NCBI GenBank assembly: GCA_003331625.1
Contig: QOPF01000004.1
Coordinates: forward strand, 29,680-93,679
Direction of reading: 5' to 3'
Length of the DNA: 64,000 nt
DNA from: Gammaproteobacteria bacterium
GTDB taxonomy: Bacteria > Pseudomonadota > Gammaproteobacteria > Magnimaribacterales > AG-339-G14
Below are positions 34,591 through 43,280 of this stretch, one piece after another. Each line of letters opens with the position of its first letter. Position 1 is the stretch's first letter. A model generated the notes under the pieces. It saw only the letters and a list, made by a program, of their open reading frames with translations, made no database searches and was not told where the DNA came from. A program made the position numbers and the translations under genes.

Positions 34591-35302
34591 AACAGCCCTT
34601 GTTACAGGGGGAGCATTGAGAATTGGCAACAGGATATGCAAAACACTTCATGCAGATGGATACAATATCATCTGTCATTACAATAGTTCAGAATCTGCTG
34701 CGGAAAACCTTCAATCTGAGCTCAATAAATTAAGAAAGGACAGCTGTAAAATTATAAAATTTGATCTTAATGATTATGAAAAACTAGAAGACTTTGCTTT
34801 AAAATCTCAACAGTTATTTAATTCTCTGGATCTTTTGGTAAATAACGCATCTTCTTTTTTTAAAACAAATTTAACAAATCACGAAAAGACAGATTGGGAC
34901 GATCTAATAAATTCTAATTTGCGAGGTCCTCTTCTTTTGGCAAAGTATAATTTAGAGATTCTTTCTAAAAGTAAAGGTTCAATAATAAATATATCCGACG
35001 CTATGATAAGTAGAGGTATGAAAAATTATGTCATATATTCAATAGCTAAAGCTGGGTTAGAGAATTTAACGAAAACTTTGGCAAGAGAGTTGGCTCCAAA
35101 TGTTAGGGTCAATGGTGTTGCGCCTGGAGCTATTCTTTTACCTTCGGACGGCTCTTCTCAAGAAGCAGAACTGATTAATGAGATACCTTTAGGGAGAATT
35201 GGTTCAGAAAAAGACATTTCTGACGCAGTTTTAGGCCTTACAAAATTCACATATATGACTGGGCAAATCCTTAAAATTGATGGCGGAAGATCTTTAAATT
35301 GA
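34580..35302 (+). CDS. folM: SDR of the pteridine reductase / FolM type
   Basis: An NADPH-dependent reductase of about 240 residues. The cofactor motif TGGALRIG has Arg in the sixth place (TGxxxRIG), the hallmark separating pteridine reductases and FolM from ordinary SDRs. NNASSF, then ISDAM, and YSIAKAGLENLTKTLA (Tyr-Lys) follow, ending in ILKIDGGRSL. FolM makes tetrahydromonapterin and has weak dihydrofolate reductase activity. The track start TTG 34574 is less likely than ATG 34580, which gives MSNKTALVTGG. folK and folB lie 4 kb downstream. Confidence 0.78.
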   Translation: MSNKTALVTGGALRIGNRICKTLHADGYNIICHYNSSESAAENLQSELNKLRKDSCKIIKFDLNDYEKLEDFALKSQQLFNSLDLLVNNASSFFKTNLTNHEKTDWDDLINSNLRGPLLLAKYNLEILSKSKGSIINISDAMISRGMKNYVIYSIAKAGLENLTKTLARELAPNVRVNGVAPGAILLPSDGSSQEAELINEIPLGRIGSEKDISDAVLGLTKFTYMTGQILKIDGGRSLN

Positions 35303-35328
35303 TGTATATTAAGTTTCTTTAGGAAATT

Positions 35329-36378
35329 ATGAATACTAAATTCAAAGGGGAATATTCGGGAACAAAATCAGTGTCTGAAAGACATGAGATTAACCAAGAA
35401 GATTTGGAGAAGTATCTCAAGAGTGAATTAAAAAACTTTGAGGATATAGTTTCTCTTGAAGAATTCATTGGCGGTCAGTCAAATCCGACTTATCTAATTA
35501 AAACAAAATCGGAATCCTATGTTCTAAGAAGAAAACCTCCAGGGAAGCTTTTGAAGTCAGCCCATGCAGTTGATCGAGAATATAAAGTAATTGCAGCCTT
35601 AAACAAAACTGATGTGCCTGTTCCTAAAGCTTACCTACATTGTGAGGATGAGTCTGTTATCGGAACTGAGTTTTTCTTGATGAGTTTTGTAGAAGGAGAA
35701 GTAATGTGGGAGCCCCACATACCAAAAGCTTCAGAAACAGAAAGACAGAAAATATATCAATCCATGAACGATACCATTGCAAAATTACATAGTGTGGATC
35801 ACGTTAGCATTGGTTTAGAAGACTTTGGAAAACCTGGAAATTATGTTGGCAGACAAATAGCTCGATGGTCTAAACAATATTTAGCTTCTGAAACTAGAGA
35901 AATAAAATCAATGAATAATCTTATGGAATGGTTGCCGAAAAATTTACCTATTGAAAAAGGGACCAAACTTGTTCACGGTGACTTTAGCTTAAGTAACGTA
36001 ATGATCGATCTAAATTCTTTTGGAATTTGTGCTATTTTGGACTGGGAATTATCTACTTTAGGCGATCCCGCGGCAGACTTTAGCTACCATTGTATTCAAT
36101 ATAAATTAAATGAAGTTCTCTCTAACGAAAAGGAATGTAAGTCCTTGGGGATTCCAACTGAAAGAGAATACCTAGCGATGTATGAAGAAAAAACGGGTTA
36201 TGAAATTTCTAAGGAATGGAATTTGTATATGGGTTTTAACCTATTTAAGTTAGCAGCAATTAGTCAAGGCATAATGGGCAGAGTAAGAGATGGAACCGCA
36301 GCAGGAAAAAATGCTAATTCTTTTGGCGAAAATGCGATTATGATGGCAGATGCTGCATGGAAATTAATTAACGAGTGA
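35329..36378 (+). CDS. Phosphotransferase family protein, like the kinase domain of ACAD10/11
   Basis: A 349-residue aminoglycoside-phosphotransferase fold kinase. EEFIGGQSNPTYLI and YVLRRKPPGKLLKSAHAVDREYKV are typical of the acyl-CoA-linked subgroup; the catalytic loop is VHGDFSLSNVMID, and the metal site ILDWELSTLGDPAADFSY. In mammals this domain in ACAD10/11 phosphorylates 4-hydroxyacyl-CoA so the ACAD domain can process it. By analogy this could feed hydroxy fatty acids into beta-oxidation with the ACAD at 8.7 kb. Start of a plus-strand cluster with two MaoC genes and an MFS transporter; SD AGGA. Confidence 0.8.
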   Translation: MNTKFKGEYSGTKSVSERHEINQEDLEKYLKSELKNFEDIVSLEEFIGGQSNPTYLIKTKSESYVLRRKPPGKLLKSAHAVDREYKVIAALNKTDVPVPKAYLHCEDESVIGTEFFLMSFVEGEVMWEPHIPKASETERQKIYQSMNDTIAKLHSVDHVSIGLEDFGKPGNYVGRQIARWSKQYLASETREIKSMNNLMEWLPKNLPIEKGTKLVHGDFSLSNVMIDLNSFGICAILDWELSTLGDPAADFSYHCIQYKLNEVLSNEKECKSLGIPTEREYLAMYEEKTGYEISKEWNLYMGFNLFKLAAISQGIMGRVRDGTAAGKNANSFGENAIMMADAAWKLINE

Positions 36379-36385
36379 GGTAAGT

Positions 36386-36862
36386 ATGTCAAAAATAAAA
36401 ATGCCAATAGAAAAAAGTCATATCATGATGTTTGCAAGATCTATTGGGGATTCAAACCCAAAATATTATAAAGAAGATGGTAATGATGTTGTAGCTCCCC
36501 CAACATTTATTCAAGCAAGTGCGCAATTTGATCCTGATTATTTTCTTAGGCCTAAAATTGGAGGTGAAAATTGGTTTGGATCGGGAAAAGAATCTTCAGG
36601 AATGAAGTCATCTGGAGGAGGAGGCGGAGGCGCGGCAATGGGTCTTCATGCTGAACAACATTATGAATATCATCAGCCTCTAAAAGTTGGTGATGTTATT
36701 ACCGCGGAAGTCAAAGTAGGAAATTCTTGGGAAAAAGAGAGTAAAAGAGCAGGAAAATTAAAATTTAGTGAAAGTGTGACGGAGTACAGAAATCAAAATG
36801 GTGATTTGATTATTACAGCTACTTCGGTAGGTGTCGTAACTGAAAAACCAGTGGAAAACTAG
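36386..36862 (+). CDS. MaoC-like dehydratase, FAS1-type N-terminal hot-dog subunit
   Basis: 158 residues. HIMMFARSIGDSNPKYY and VVAPPTFIQA correspond to the non-catalytic or partner hot-dog domain (MaoC_dehydrat_N) found in heterodimeric acyl-thioester dehydratases. A loop with six consecutive glycines precedes the AAMGLHAEQHYEYHQPLKVGD strand. It is followed 9 bases later by a complete MaoC gene, so the two products probably form an alpha/beta dehydratase as in mycobacterial HadAB. The substrate is not known. Confidence 0.8.
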   Translation: MSKIKMPIEKSHIMMFARSIGDSNPKYYKEDGNDVVAPPTFIQASAQFDPDYFLRPKIGGENWFGSGKESSGMKSSGGGGGGAAMGLHAEQHYEYHQPLKVGDVITAEVKVGNSWEKESKRAGKLKFSESVTEYRNQNGDLIITATSVGVVTEKPVEN

Positions 36863-36871
36863 GAGCGAGTA

Positions 36872-37288
36872 ATGTTAAAAAAAGATCAAATAAAAGTTGG
36901 AGATACTTATTCTGAAAAAATAGTTGAAGATCTCAAAAGAACGCAAATTGTCCAGTATGCTGGAACTTCAGGAGACTATAACCCACTGCATTCTGATGAG
37001 AAATTTACAAAAGAAATAGCTGGTTATCCAGGAGTTTTTGCTCATGGAATGTTATCGATGGGGATGACGGGGAAAATGCTTACAAATTTCGTTGGTGATG
37101 GGACTCTAAAAAAGTATGGCGTTAGATTTACAAATCAAGTTTGGCCCGGTGACTCTCTAGAGAGCACAGCAACTATTATTGGCATCAAAGAAGAAGATGG
37201 AGAATCATTTGCAGAAATATCAATCGAGACCAAGAATCAAGATGATGTAACTGTTATAACAGGTTCTGCGATAGCGCTTTTAGGCTAG
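36872..37288 (+). CDS. MaoC family acyl dehydratase (catalytic subunit)
   Basis: 138 residues, single hot-dog fold. YAGTSGDYNPLHSDEKF is the hydratase-2 motif with catalytic Asp and His, followed by PGVFAHGMLSMGMTGKML. It hydrates or dehydrates enoyl/3-hydroxyacyl thioesters. A clear AGGAG SD precedes the ATG. Likely partner of the preceding MaoC-N protein, transcribed with the upstream phosphotransferase and downstream MFS genes. Confidence 0.86.
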   Translation: MLKKDQIKVGDTYSEKIVEDLKRTQIVQYAGTSGDYNPLHSDEKFTKEIAGYPGVFAHGMLSMGMTGKMLTNFVGDGTLKKYGVRFTNQVWPGDSLESTATIIGIKEEDGESFAEISIETKNQDDVTVITGSAIALLG

Positions 37289-37294
37289 AAATTG

Positions 37295-38893
37295 ATGAAA
37301 AATACTTCAATTCCTGAAGTTGGAGGACGTAGTGCCAAATTCGCATTAATACTTCTTGTAATAGTTTATGTCTTCAATTTTATAGACAGGCAAATTCTTA
37401 CAATTCTTGCAGAAGACCTAAAAGCAGATTTAAATATCTCTGATAGCGATATTGGCTTTTTATACGGCACAGCATTTGCTGTTTTTTACTCTGTAGTTGG
37501 AATTCCAATGGGTAAGCTAGCAGATACGTGGAATAGAAAAAACCTTATTAGTCTTGGATTGGCCTTCTGGAGTTTAATGACATTTTTATCTGGGACAGCA
37601 AAATCCTTTTTATCACTTTCAATTTACAGATTTGGAGTTGGTATCGGAGAATCAAGCGCGTCTCCTGCTTCATACTCCTTATTGTCTGACTATTTTTCAC
37701 CTAAGGTAAGAGCAACTGTCATATCTATTTATGCCAGTGGGCTCTATATCGGATCAGGAATAGGTATTTTTCTAGGTGGTTTAATAGTTGATAACTGGAA
37801 TGAAGCTTTTCCAATAATTACTGAAGCTCCATTTGGTTTAAAAGGCTGGCAGGTAGCTTTTATGGCGGTTGGCCTTCCTGGAATACTCTTAGCTTTATTA
37901 ACCTGGCAAATAAAAGAACCTCCTAGGGGTCTTAGTGAGGGTATCAAAGACATTAAAAAAGAAAATCCACTAAAAGCTGCTTTTAAAGAATTCGTTGGTT
38001 TATCTCCAATTGGTCTTTTTGAATCAAAGAACAAATATAAAGAATTATTTGGAAATCTAATTTTGTTTTGTTTTGTGTTCTTTAGTTGCTACTGGTTGAT
38101 TCAATTTACTGGGGATTACTTGCAATGGATTGCTTTTGGGATAGGTTTTTATATTGTTTGTAATTGGATTCAAGGATTGAGAATTAGAGACGAAGTTGCC
38201 TTTACTTTAATGTTTAAAAGCAAGGCTCTTTTGCTTGGATTTATCGCCTTTCCTTTCATAACTTTTGTTACTTATGCTTTAGGAGCGTTTGGTCCTGCCT
38301 TTTATATAAGAAATTTTAATATGACAGCCTCAGAAGTTGGTGTTGTTTATGGACTAATAACAGCTTTTGGCTCTATGATCGGAGTTATTGGAGGAGGCCT
38401 AGTAGGAGATAAGCTTAGAGAAAAATTTGTTAATGGAAAGTTATATTTGATAATGGCTTCAGCAATAGGCACGGCTATTACTGCCCTAGGTTTACTTTAT
38501 TCCTCAGAAGCAAATATCTCCTTCACCTGGAAGTTCTTTTACCATATTTTTTCTACAGCCTGGCTTGGTTGTGCTGCTTCTACCGTGACGGAGCTAGTTT
38601 TGCCTAGAATGAGAGCAGTAGCGAGTGCTTTTTTTATTTTGATGCTAAGTATGATCGGTTTAGCTTTAGGCCCCTACCTAGCTGGTATGGTGAGTGATAT
38701 TTATACGGTCCAATTTTTAGCGGATGGGATATTAAAATCTACTTCAGAAGCAATTGCACTCAAACAATCTTTGGCTTTAACTCTTATAGTTTTGATAATC
38801 CCAATTATACTTTTAAGCATTGCTTGTCGATATCTGAAGAAGGATGAAGAGAATTTATACGATAAAGCTAGAGCTTTAGGAGAACCTATCTAA
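37295..38893 (+). CDS. Major facilitator superfamily transporter, spinster-like
   Basis: About 532 residues with roughly twelve membrane segments. FNFIDRQILTILAEDLKADL and GIPMGKLADTWNRKNLI (MFS motif A, G-x-LaD-x-x-x-R-K) are diagnostic; the FGVGIGESSASPASYSLLSDYF region matches the spinster/lipid-transport-like bacterial group. Likely carries an organic acid or lipid related to the neighbouring acyl-CoA genes, which is an inference from context. ATG 37295 is preferred over the TTG 37292 of the track. Its end overlaps convergent folK by 18 bases. Confidence 0.85.
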   Translation: MKNTSIPEVGGRSAKFALILLVIVYVFNFIDRQILTILAEDLKADLNISDSDIGFLYGTAFAVFYSVVGIPMGKLADTWNRKNLISLGLAFWSLMTFLSGTAKSFLSLSIYRFGVGIGESSASPASYSLLSDYFSPKVRATVISIYASGLYIGSGIGIFLGGLIVDNWNEAFPIITEAPFGLKGWQVAFMAVGLPGILLALLTWQIKEPPRGLSEGIKDIKKENPLKAAFKEFVGLSPIGLFESKNKYKELFGNLILFCFVFFSCYWLIQFTGDYLQWIAFGIGFYIVCNWIQGLRIRDEVAFTLMFKSKALLLGFIAFPFITFVTYALGAFGPAFYIRNFNMTASEVGVVYGLITAFGSMIGVIGGGLVGDKLREKFVNGKLYLIMASAIGTAITALGLLYSSEANISFTWKFFYHIFSTAWLGCAASTVTELVLPRMRAVASAFFILMLSMIGLALGPYLAGMVSDIYTVQFLADGILKSTSEAIALKQSLALTLIVLIIPIILLSIACRYLKKDEENLYDKARALGEPI

Positions 38894-39337
38894 ATTCTCA
38901 TTCCACAACTCAGATATTTTTTTTTGATGTTTAGGATGAATTAGATTTGGTGCTATCTCTAATAAAGGCTCAAGAACGAATCTATAAAGATCTATATCTT
39001 TGTGAGGGATTTCTTTTCCAGATACCTGGCCTACGATCTGATCGTATATCAAAAGGTCAATATCAATTTCTCTTTCCGAAAATTTCTCTTTTCTTTCTTT
39101 TCTTCCTATCTTCTTTTCAATATTTTTTAGTATCTCGATAATACTTTCAGCAGAATTATTCGTTTTAAGACATAAAACTTGATTTAGAAAATCGTTTCCC
39201 ACGAAACCTTCTGACTTCGTTTTATAGATTTTTGATTCTTTCTGTAAAGAGAAATTTTTTTTTAAATACTTTCTAGCTAATTTTAAGTTTTCTTCAGGAT
39301 GAATATTACTTCCTAAACTTAAATAAAAAATTGCCAT
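38876..39337 (-). CDS. folK: 7,8-dihydro-6-hydroxymethylpterin pyrophosphokinase FolK
   Basis: Transfers pyrophosphate from ATP to hydroxymethyl-dihydropterin in folate synthesis. 153 residues: FYLSLGSNIHPEENL, FLNQVLCLKT, GRKERKEKFSEREIDIDLLIYD with the catalytic Asp pair, and IPHKDIDLYRFVLEPLLEIAP. Overlaps the MFS gene on the opposite strand by 18 bases and shares one base with folB. folB-folK on one strand next to tsaD is a frequent gammaproteobacterial order. Confidence 0.95.
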   Translation of the reverse strand: MAIFYLSLGSNIHPEENLKLARKYLKKNFSLQKESKIYKTKSEGFVGNDFLNQVLCLKTNNSAESIIEILKNIEKKIGRKERKEKFSEREIDIDLLIYDQIVGQVSGKEIPHKDIDLYRFVLEPLLEIAPNLIHPKHQKKISELWNENLDRFS

Positions 39338-39690
39338 TAAACTGTTCTAAATATTGTAAGACCAACTTCTCGAGAGCCTCTCAAAGCCCCTGGTTTTGAT
39401 ATTGTTAATTTTAGAGAGATTACTTTTTTATCTCTAAAAATTATTTTTACAACTTGTTCAGCTAAGGCTTCAATTAGTTGAAAAGATGATTTTTCTACAT
39501 AATTAATGATTCTCTTGGAAGTTTTTTTATAGTCAAATGTATCTTCAATTTTATCGGAATCAAAAGCTTTACTTATTTCTACCTCGACCTCATATGAAAT
39601 TCTAATTAATTGTTTCACTTCTCTTTCCCAATTGAAGATTCCGATAACGGCTTCCACATCAAGATCCTTTACAAAAATTTTATTAGACAT
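39337..39690 (-). CDS. folB: Dihydroneopterin aldolase FolB
   Basis: Splits dihydroneopterin to hydroxymethyl-dihydropterin and glycolaldehyde. 117 residues of the tunnelling fold: IFVKDLDVEAVIGIFNWEREVKQ with the catalytic Glu of the family, TFDYKKTSKRII, and SFQLIEALAEQVV containing the substrate-anchoring Glu. The end carries SKPGALRGSREVGLTI. Coupled to folK (1-base overlap) and tsaD (8-base overlap). Confidence 0.94.
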   Translation of the reverse strand: MSNKIFVKDLDVEAVIGIFNWEREVKQLIRISYEVEVEISKAFDSDKIEDTFDYKKTSKRIINYVEKSSFQLIEALAEQVVKIIFRDKKVISLKLTISKPGALRGSREVGLTIFRTV

Positions 39691-40696
39691 TTTCTAAACT
39701 CCATCTTGGGGTTACCTCTATAAAATAGTTTTTTCTACCTTGTTTAATTTTTTGATATCCAGCAAATGCAATCATAAGACCGTTATCGGTGCAATGCTTT
39801 AAGTCTGGGTAATAAAGTTTTATGTTCCCTTTTTTTTCTTCTAATTTTTTTCTTAAATATTTATTTGCTGCAACTCCTCCAGATAAAACTAAGGATTTAC
39901 TTTTTTCAACATGACATGCTCTTAAAGTTTTTTCTATCAAACAGTCGACAGCAGCATTTTGAAATTCATGAGCAATGTCGTTTATCACGTTTTCCGATAA
40001 ATTATTTTCTTTTTTTAAATCATTTACTTTGTATAAAACTGAAGTTTTTAATCCGCTAAAGCTAAAGTCAAGGTCATTTGAATTAATCATTGGTCGAGGG
40101 AAAGAAAAAGGATACTTGTCTTCAGACAATAAAGCCCTTTTTTCAATTTGAGGTCCGCCGGGATATCCAAGATTTAAGAGTTTTGCTGTTTTATCAAAGG
40201 CTTCTCCAACGGCATCGTCTCTCGTTTGGCCAATAACTTTATACTGTTCTGCTGATAAAACTTTCACTATCAAAGTATGTCCTCCGGAAACTAGCAGACT
40301 GACATAGGGATAGTCCAATTGTGGCGAGTCAAATTTTGCCATTATTAAATGTGCTTCCATATGGTGAATAGGTATGGAGGGTATGTCTAAAGAATATGAT
40401 AAGGCATTAGCAAATCCAGCTCCGACCATTAAGGGTCCTCTTAGGCCAGGTCCATTTGTGTAAGCAATAGCCTCGATTTCATTTATTTGTATTTTTTCTT
40501 CATCTAATTTGTTTTTTAATAAAGGTAAAAGTCTGTTTATGTGATCTCTAGCAGCCAATTCGGGAACTACTCCTCCGTAAAGATTATGTTTTTCTGCTTG
40601 GCTATATAAAGCTTCAAAAATAATTTTATTTGAACTACCTTCATACAATGCTATACCTGTTTCATCGCAAGATGTTTCAATACCTAAAATCATCAT
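39683..40696 (-). CDS. tsaD: tRNA N6-threonylcarbamoyladenosine transferase subunit TsaD
   Basis: Transfers threonylcarbamoyl to A37 of ANN-decoding tRNAs with TsaB and TsaE. 337 residues of the ASKHA fold: ILGIETSCDETGIALY, the metal-binding HHMEAHL, LLVSGGHT, DDAVGEAFDKTAKLL and LSGGVAANKYLR; CTDNGLMIAFAG is near the C terminus. Divergent from rpsU as in E. coli and Pseudomonas. Confidence 0.97.
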   Translation of the reverse strand: MMILGIETSCDETGIALYEGSSNKIIFEALYSQAEKHNLYGGVVPELAARDHINRLLPLLKNKLDEEKIQINEIEAIAYTNGPGLRGPLMVGAGFANALSYSLDIPSIPIHHMEAHLIMAKFDSPQLDYPYVSLLVSGGHTLIVKVLSAEQYKVIGQTRDDAVGEAFDKTAKLLNLGYPGGPQIEKRALLSEDKYPFSFPRPMINSNDLDFSFSGLKTSVLYKVNDLKKENNLSENVINDIAHEFQNAAVDCLIEKTLRACHVEKSKSLVLSGGVAANKYLRKKLEEKKGNIKLYYPDLKHCTDNGLMIAFAGYQKIKQGRKNYFIEVTPRWSLENV

Positions 40697-40712
40697 TAGT
40701 TTAAAAAGTAAT

Positions 40713-40740
40713 TTTGCAAAATATCCTATCTCTATATAGA
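40713..40740 (+). promoter_or_regulatory. Candidate sigma-70 promoter of rpsU-yqeY
   Basis: TTTGCA (40713-40718) and TATAGA (40735-40740), 16 bases apart, lie in the 64-base tsaD/rpsU gap and would start transcription near 40747. Each hexamer matches the consensus at four or five positions. No Shine-Dalgarno is evident before the rpsU ATG. Confidence 0.3.
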
Positions 40741-40760
40741 ATTGCCACCCTAATATAAAA

Positions 40761-40979
40761 ATGCCTATTATAAAACTAAAAGATACCGAATCCTTTGATT
40801 CTGGCCTCAGAAGATTTAAAAGATCTTGTGATAAAGCAGGAATTATTGCTGAAATAAGAAAAAGGGAATTTTACGAAAAACCTACTTCAGTCAAGAAAAG
40901 AAAAGCAGCAGCAGCTGTAAAAAGGCAAGCCAAAAGAAGGAAATTTGGCAAAATGCCTCCCCAAAGAGCTAGAGTCTAA
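40761..40979 (+). CDS. rpsU: 30S ribosomal protein S21
   Basis: 72 residues, strongly basic: [45 protein letters not shown] and the terminal MPPQRARV. S21 assists the platform of the 30S during initiation. In E. coli it heads the rpsU-dnaG-rpoD operon; here it is 26 kb from dnaG and followed without a gap by yqeY, which in Pseudomonas also lies next to rpsU. Confidence 0.96.
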   Translation: MPIIKLKDTESFDSGLRRFKRSCDKAGIIAEIRKREFYEKPTSVKKRKAAAAVKRQAKRRKFGKMPPQRARV

Positions 40980-41429
40980 ATGTCCCAAGATTTAAAAAAC
41001 TTGATTAAAACTCAAGTACCAATTTCTATGAAGTCAGGAGATAAATTTAAAACATCTGTTTTAAGAATGATCCTTTCTGAAATACAAAAATTAGAAATTG
41101 AAGAGAAATGTGAATTAAATGAGAATCAGATAATTTCCATTTTAGAAAAGATGATTAAACAAAGAAAGGATTCAATAACTCAATTCGAACAAGCAAATAG
41201 GCAAGAGTTGGCTGATAAAGAAAAATTAGAAATATTATGTATTAAGGAATTTTTACCAGAACAAATGACACACGAAGAAATATTTGAGCTAGTATCTAAG
41301 GTAGTTTCAGATCTAAATGCAGAAAGCATGAAAGATATGGGTAAAGTTATGGGTTCTTTAAAATCCCAAACGGCGGGAAAAGCTGATTCAGCAATTGTTA
41401 GTAAAATAGTTAAAGAAGCGCTAAGTTAA
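40980..41429 (+). CDS. GatB/YqeY domain protein
   Basis: 149 residues with the YqeY pattern: LKTSVLRMILSEI-like N terminus, KMIKQRKDSITQFEQANRQELADKE, LCIKEFLPEQMTHEEI and DMGKVMGSLKSQTAGKAD. The domain resembles the tRNA-binding tail of GatB; free-standing YqeY has no settled role but is often next to rpsU and dnaG. Its ATG directly abuts the rpsU stop. The 3' end overlaps the convergent ribE gene by 9 bases. Confidence 0.9.
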   Translation: MSQDLKNLIKTQVPISMKSGDKFKTSVLRMILSEIQKLEIEEKCELNENQIISILEKMIKQRKDSITQFEQANRQELADKEKLEILCIKEFLPEQMTHEEIFELVSKVVSDLNAESMKDMGKVMGSLKSQTAGKADSAIVSKIVKEALS

Positions 41430-42014
41430 TTTTTTGACAGTCTCTACGATTGAAATGGTCTGTTGATCGGCTTCGACATTTACAAAATCGTTTTTCTTAA
41501 GATAAATTAAGTTCGTTGAAGAGTAAGTTTCTGGAATAATCGACATAGTGAAAAAGTTTGCTTTGACCTCAACTACAGTAAGGCTTATGCCATTAATAGC
41601 AATATAGCCTTTCTTAAAGATATAATCCTTTATAGATTTTGGAATTTTAACTTTCAAAATTTTTTCTTTGTCATTTTTAAAACTAATTACTTTAGCTACA
41701 TCATGGACATGACCAGAAACGAAATGACCACCCACTTCATCTCCTACTTTTAGAGATCTTTCGAGGTTAAAAGGTCTGGATTCATAACTTTCTAAAAGGT
41801 TGGTGAGCTTTATTGATTCATGTACAACATCGAAAATAAGAAGATTTTTTTTAAAATCCACAACTGTTAGACACACTCCATTTACTGAAACGCTATCTCC
41901 TTTTTTTATCTTTTTTGTAAAAGTCTCGGACACAAGAATAGACAACTTATAACCGTAATCTTTAACTTCAAAGGTAATTTTTTTAGAAGTTGTTTGTACT
42001 ATTCCGCTAAACAT
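41421..42014 (-). CDS. ribE: Riboflavin synthase (alpha subunit)
   Basis: Dismutates two 6,7-dimethyl-8-ribityllumazine to riboflavin. 197 residues with two tandem lumazine-binding repeats: MFSGIVQTTSKK at the N terminus, GDSVSVNGVCLTVVDF in repeat one, VSGHVHDVAKV between them, and GYIAINGISLTVVEV in repeat two. It follows pyrE with a 10-base gap on the minus strand. The ribB/A and ribH genes are not in the window. Confidence 0.95.
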   Translation of the reverse strand: MFSGIVQTTSKKITFEVKDYGYKLSILVSETFTKKIKKGDSVSVNGVCLTVVDFKKNLLIFDVVHESIKLTNLLESYESRPFNLERSLKVGDEVGGHFVSGHVHDVAKVISFKNDKEKILKVKIPKSIKDYIFKKGYIAINGISLTVVEVKANFFTMSIIPETYSSTNLIYLKKNDFVNVEADQQTISIVETVKKLT

Positions 42015-42024
42015 ATTTTTAATT

Positions 42025-42579
42025 TTAAACTTTTAAATCTGAAATTTTTCCGAGTGAATATATATTGATTCCTTGATGCTTATAAAATTCTTTATAAGAT
42101 TTGTCAGAATCGTACTTCTCCTCTCGGTCAAGTGCAACTAAAGCTCCGATGAAAGAAGCACCATTTTTTTCAATAACTTCTATAGAGTTTTTAATAGCAG
42201 TACCAGCTGTAAGAACATCATCAATTAGTAAAACCTTTTTATTCTTAATATCTCCCATAATTAGACCGCCCTCTCCATGAAGTTTTTCTTCTTTTCTATC
42301 AAAGGCTATAGGTATTTTTTTGTTTGTTATTTCAAAATATTTTATTGCTACAGCTGAAGCTAGAGGGATCCCTTTATAAGCAGGGCCAAAGAATAAATTA
42401 AAATCTAATTCCAATTTAATTATTTCTGAAACGTAACACTCCGCTAAAAAGGAAAGGGATTCGGAATCAAAGAATGCAGAAATATTAAAAAAGTAATTAC
42501 TATCTATTCCAGATTTAAGTTTAAAACTTCCAAACTTTAAAGCTTCTAATTCAATAGCTTTTTCTAAAAAATCTTGCAT
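42025..42579 (-). CDS. pyrE: Orotate phosphoribosyltransferase PyrE
   Basis: Forms OMP from orotate and PRPP. 184 residues (E. coli 213, so short): the N-terminal ALKFGSFKLKSGIDSNYFFN, FGPAYKGIPLA, IAFDRKEEKLHGEGG catalytic loop and the PRPP motif VLLIDDVLTAGTAI. It diverges from gmk with a 32-base gap. Confidence 0.95.
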   Translation of the reverse strand: MQDFLEKAIELEALKFGSFKLKSGIDSNYFFNISAFFDSESLSFLAECYVSEIIKLELDFNLFFGPAYKGIPLASAVAIKYFEITNKKIPIAFDRKEEKLHGEGGLIMGDIKNKKVLLIDDVLTAGTAIKNSIEVIEKNGASFIGALVALDREEKYDSDKSYKEFYKHQGINIYSLGKISDLKV

Positions 42580-42611
42580 ATAATTAATCTCAATTTATTA
42601 ATACTTTAACA

Positions 42612-43235
42612 ATGCCTGAAATACTCCACAAACTTTTTGTTATCTCTAGTCCTTCGGGAGGAGGAAAGACATCTTTAATCAAAGAAGTTTTTAAAGATTC
42701 GCGATCAGCTGATTTTGATATTGCTATTTCTGATACGTCTAGGAAAAAGCGCGAGGGAGATAAAGAAGGCTTAGACTATAATTTTGTTTCTAAGCAGGAA
42801 TTTGTAACAAGAATTCAAAAAGAAGAATATCTAGAACACGCAAAAGTTTTTGATAACCTCTATGGAACTTCAAAAAAAGAAGTTAGTTCAAAATTACAAA
42901 AATCAAACCTTATTTTAGAACTTGATTGGCAAGGAGCTTTTGCAATTAAGGAAATTTATGACCAAGCAAAATTAATATTTATTGTGCCGCCGTCTATTAA
43001 AGATTTAGAGGAACGCTTAGAGAAAAGAAACTTAGACTCACGCACTGTGATTTTAAATAGACTGAAAGAATCAAAATTAGAAATTGAAAAGGCAGATAAC
43101 TTTGATTACCTGATTTTAAATGATAATTTTGATGAAGCGTTATTAGAGCTCAAAACAATTTTGTTTAGTGAAGTTTCGTCGATTAATTTTAAATCTAGAG
43201 TTTCAAAAAATCACGTCAAAAGATTAGTGGAATAA
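42612..43235 (+). CDS. gmk: Guanylate kinase Gmk
   Basis: Phosphorylates GMP to GDP. 207 residues: P-loop VISSPSGGGKTSLI, GMP-binding SDTSRKKREGDKEGLDYNFV, LELDWQGAFAIKE, and the lid FIVPPSIKDLEERLEKR. First gene of gmk-rpoZ-spoT-ridA-recG, the same order as in E. coli apart from trmH and ridA variation. Confidence 0.96.
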   Translation: MPEILHKLFVISSPSGGGKTSLIKEVFKDSRSADFDIAISDTSRKKREGDKEGLDYNFVSKQEFVTRIQKEEYLEHAKVFDNLYGTSKKEVSSKLQKSNLILELDWQGAFAIKEIYDQAKLIFIVPPSIKDLEERLEKRNLDSRTVILNRLKESKLEIEKADNFDYLILNDNFDEALLELKTILFSEVSSINFKSRVSKNHVKRLVE

Positions 43236-43280
43236 TTAAAGGAAATTAAGTAGAATCCATTTCTTTTCAGAGAGATATGA

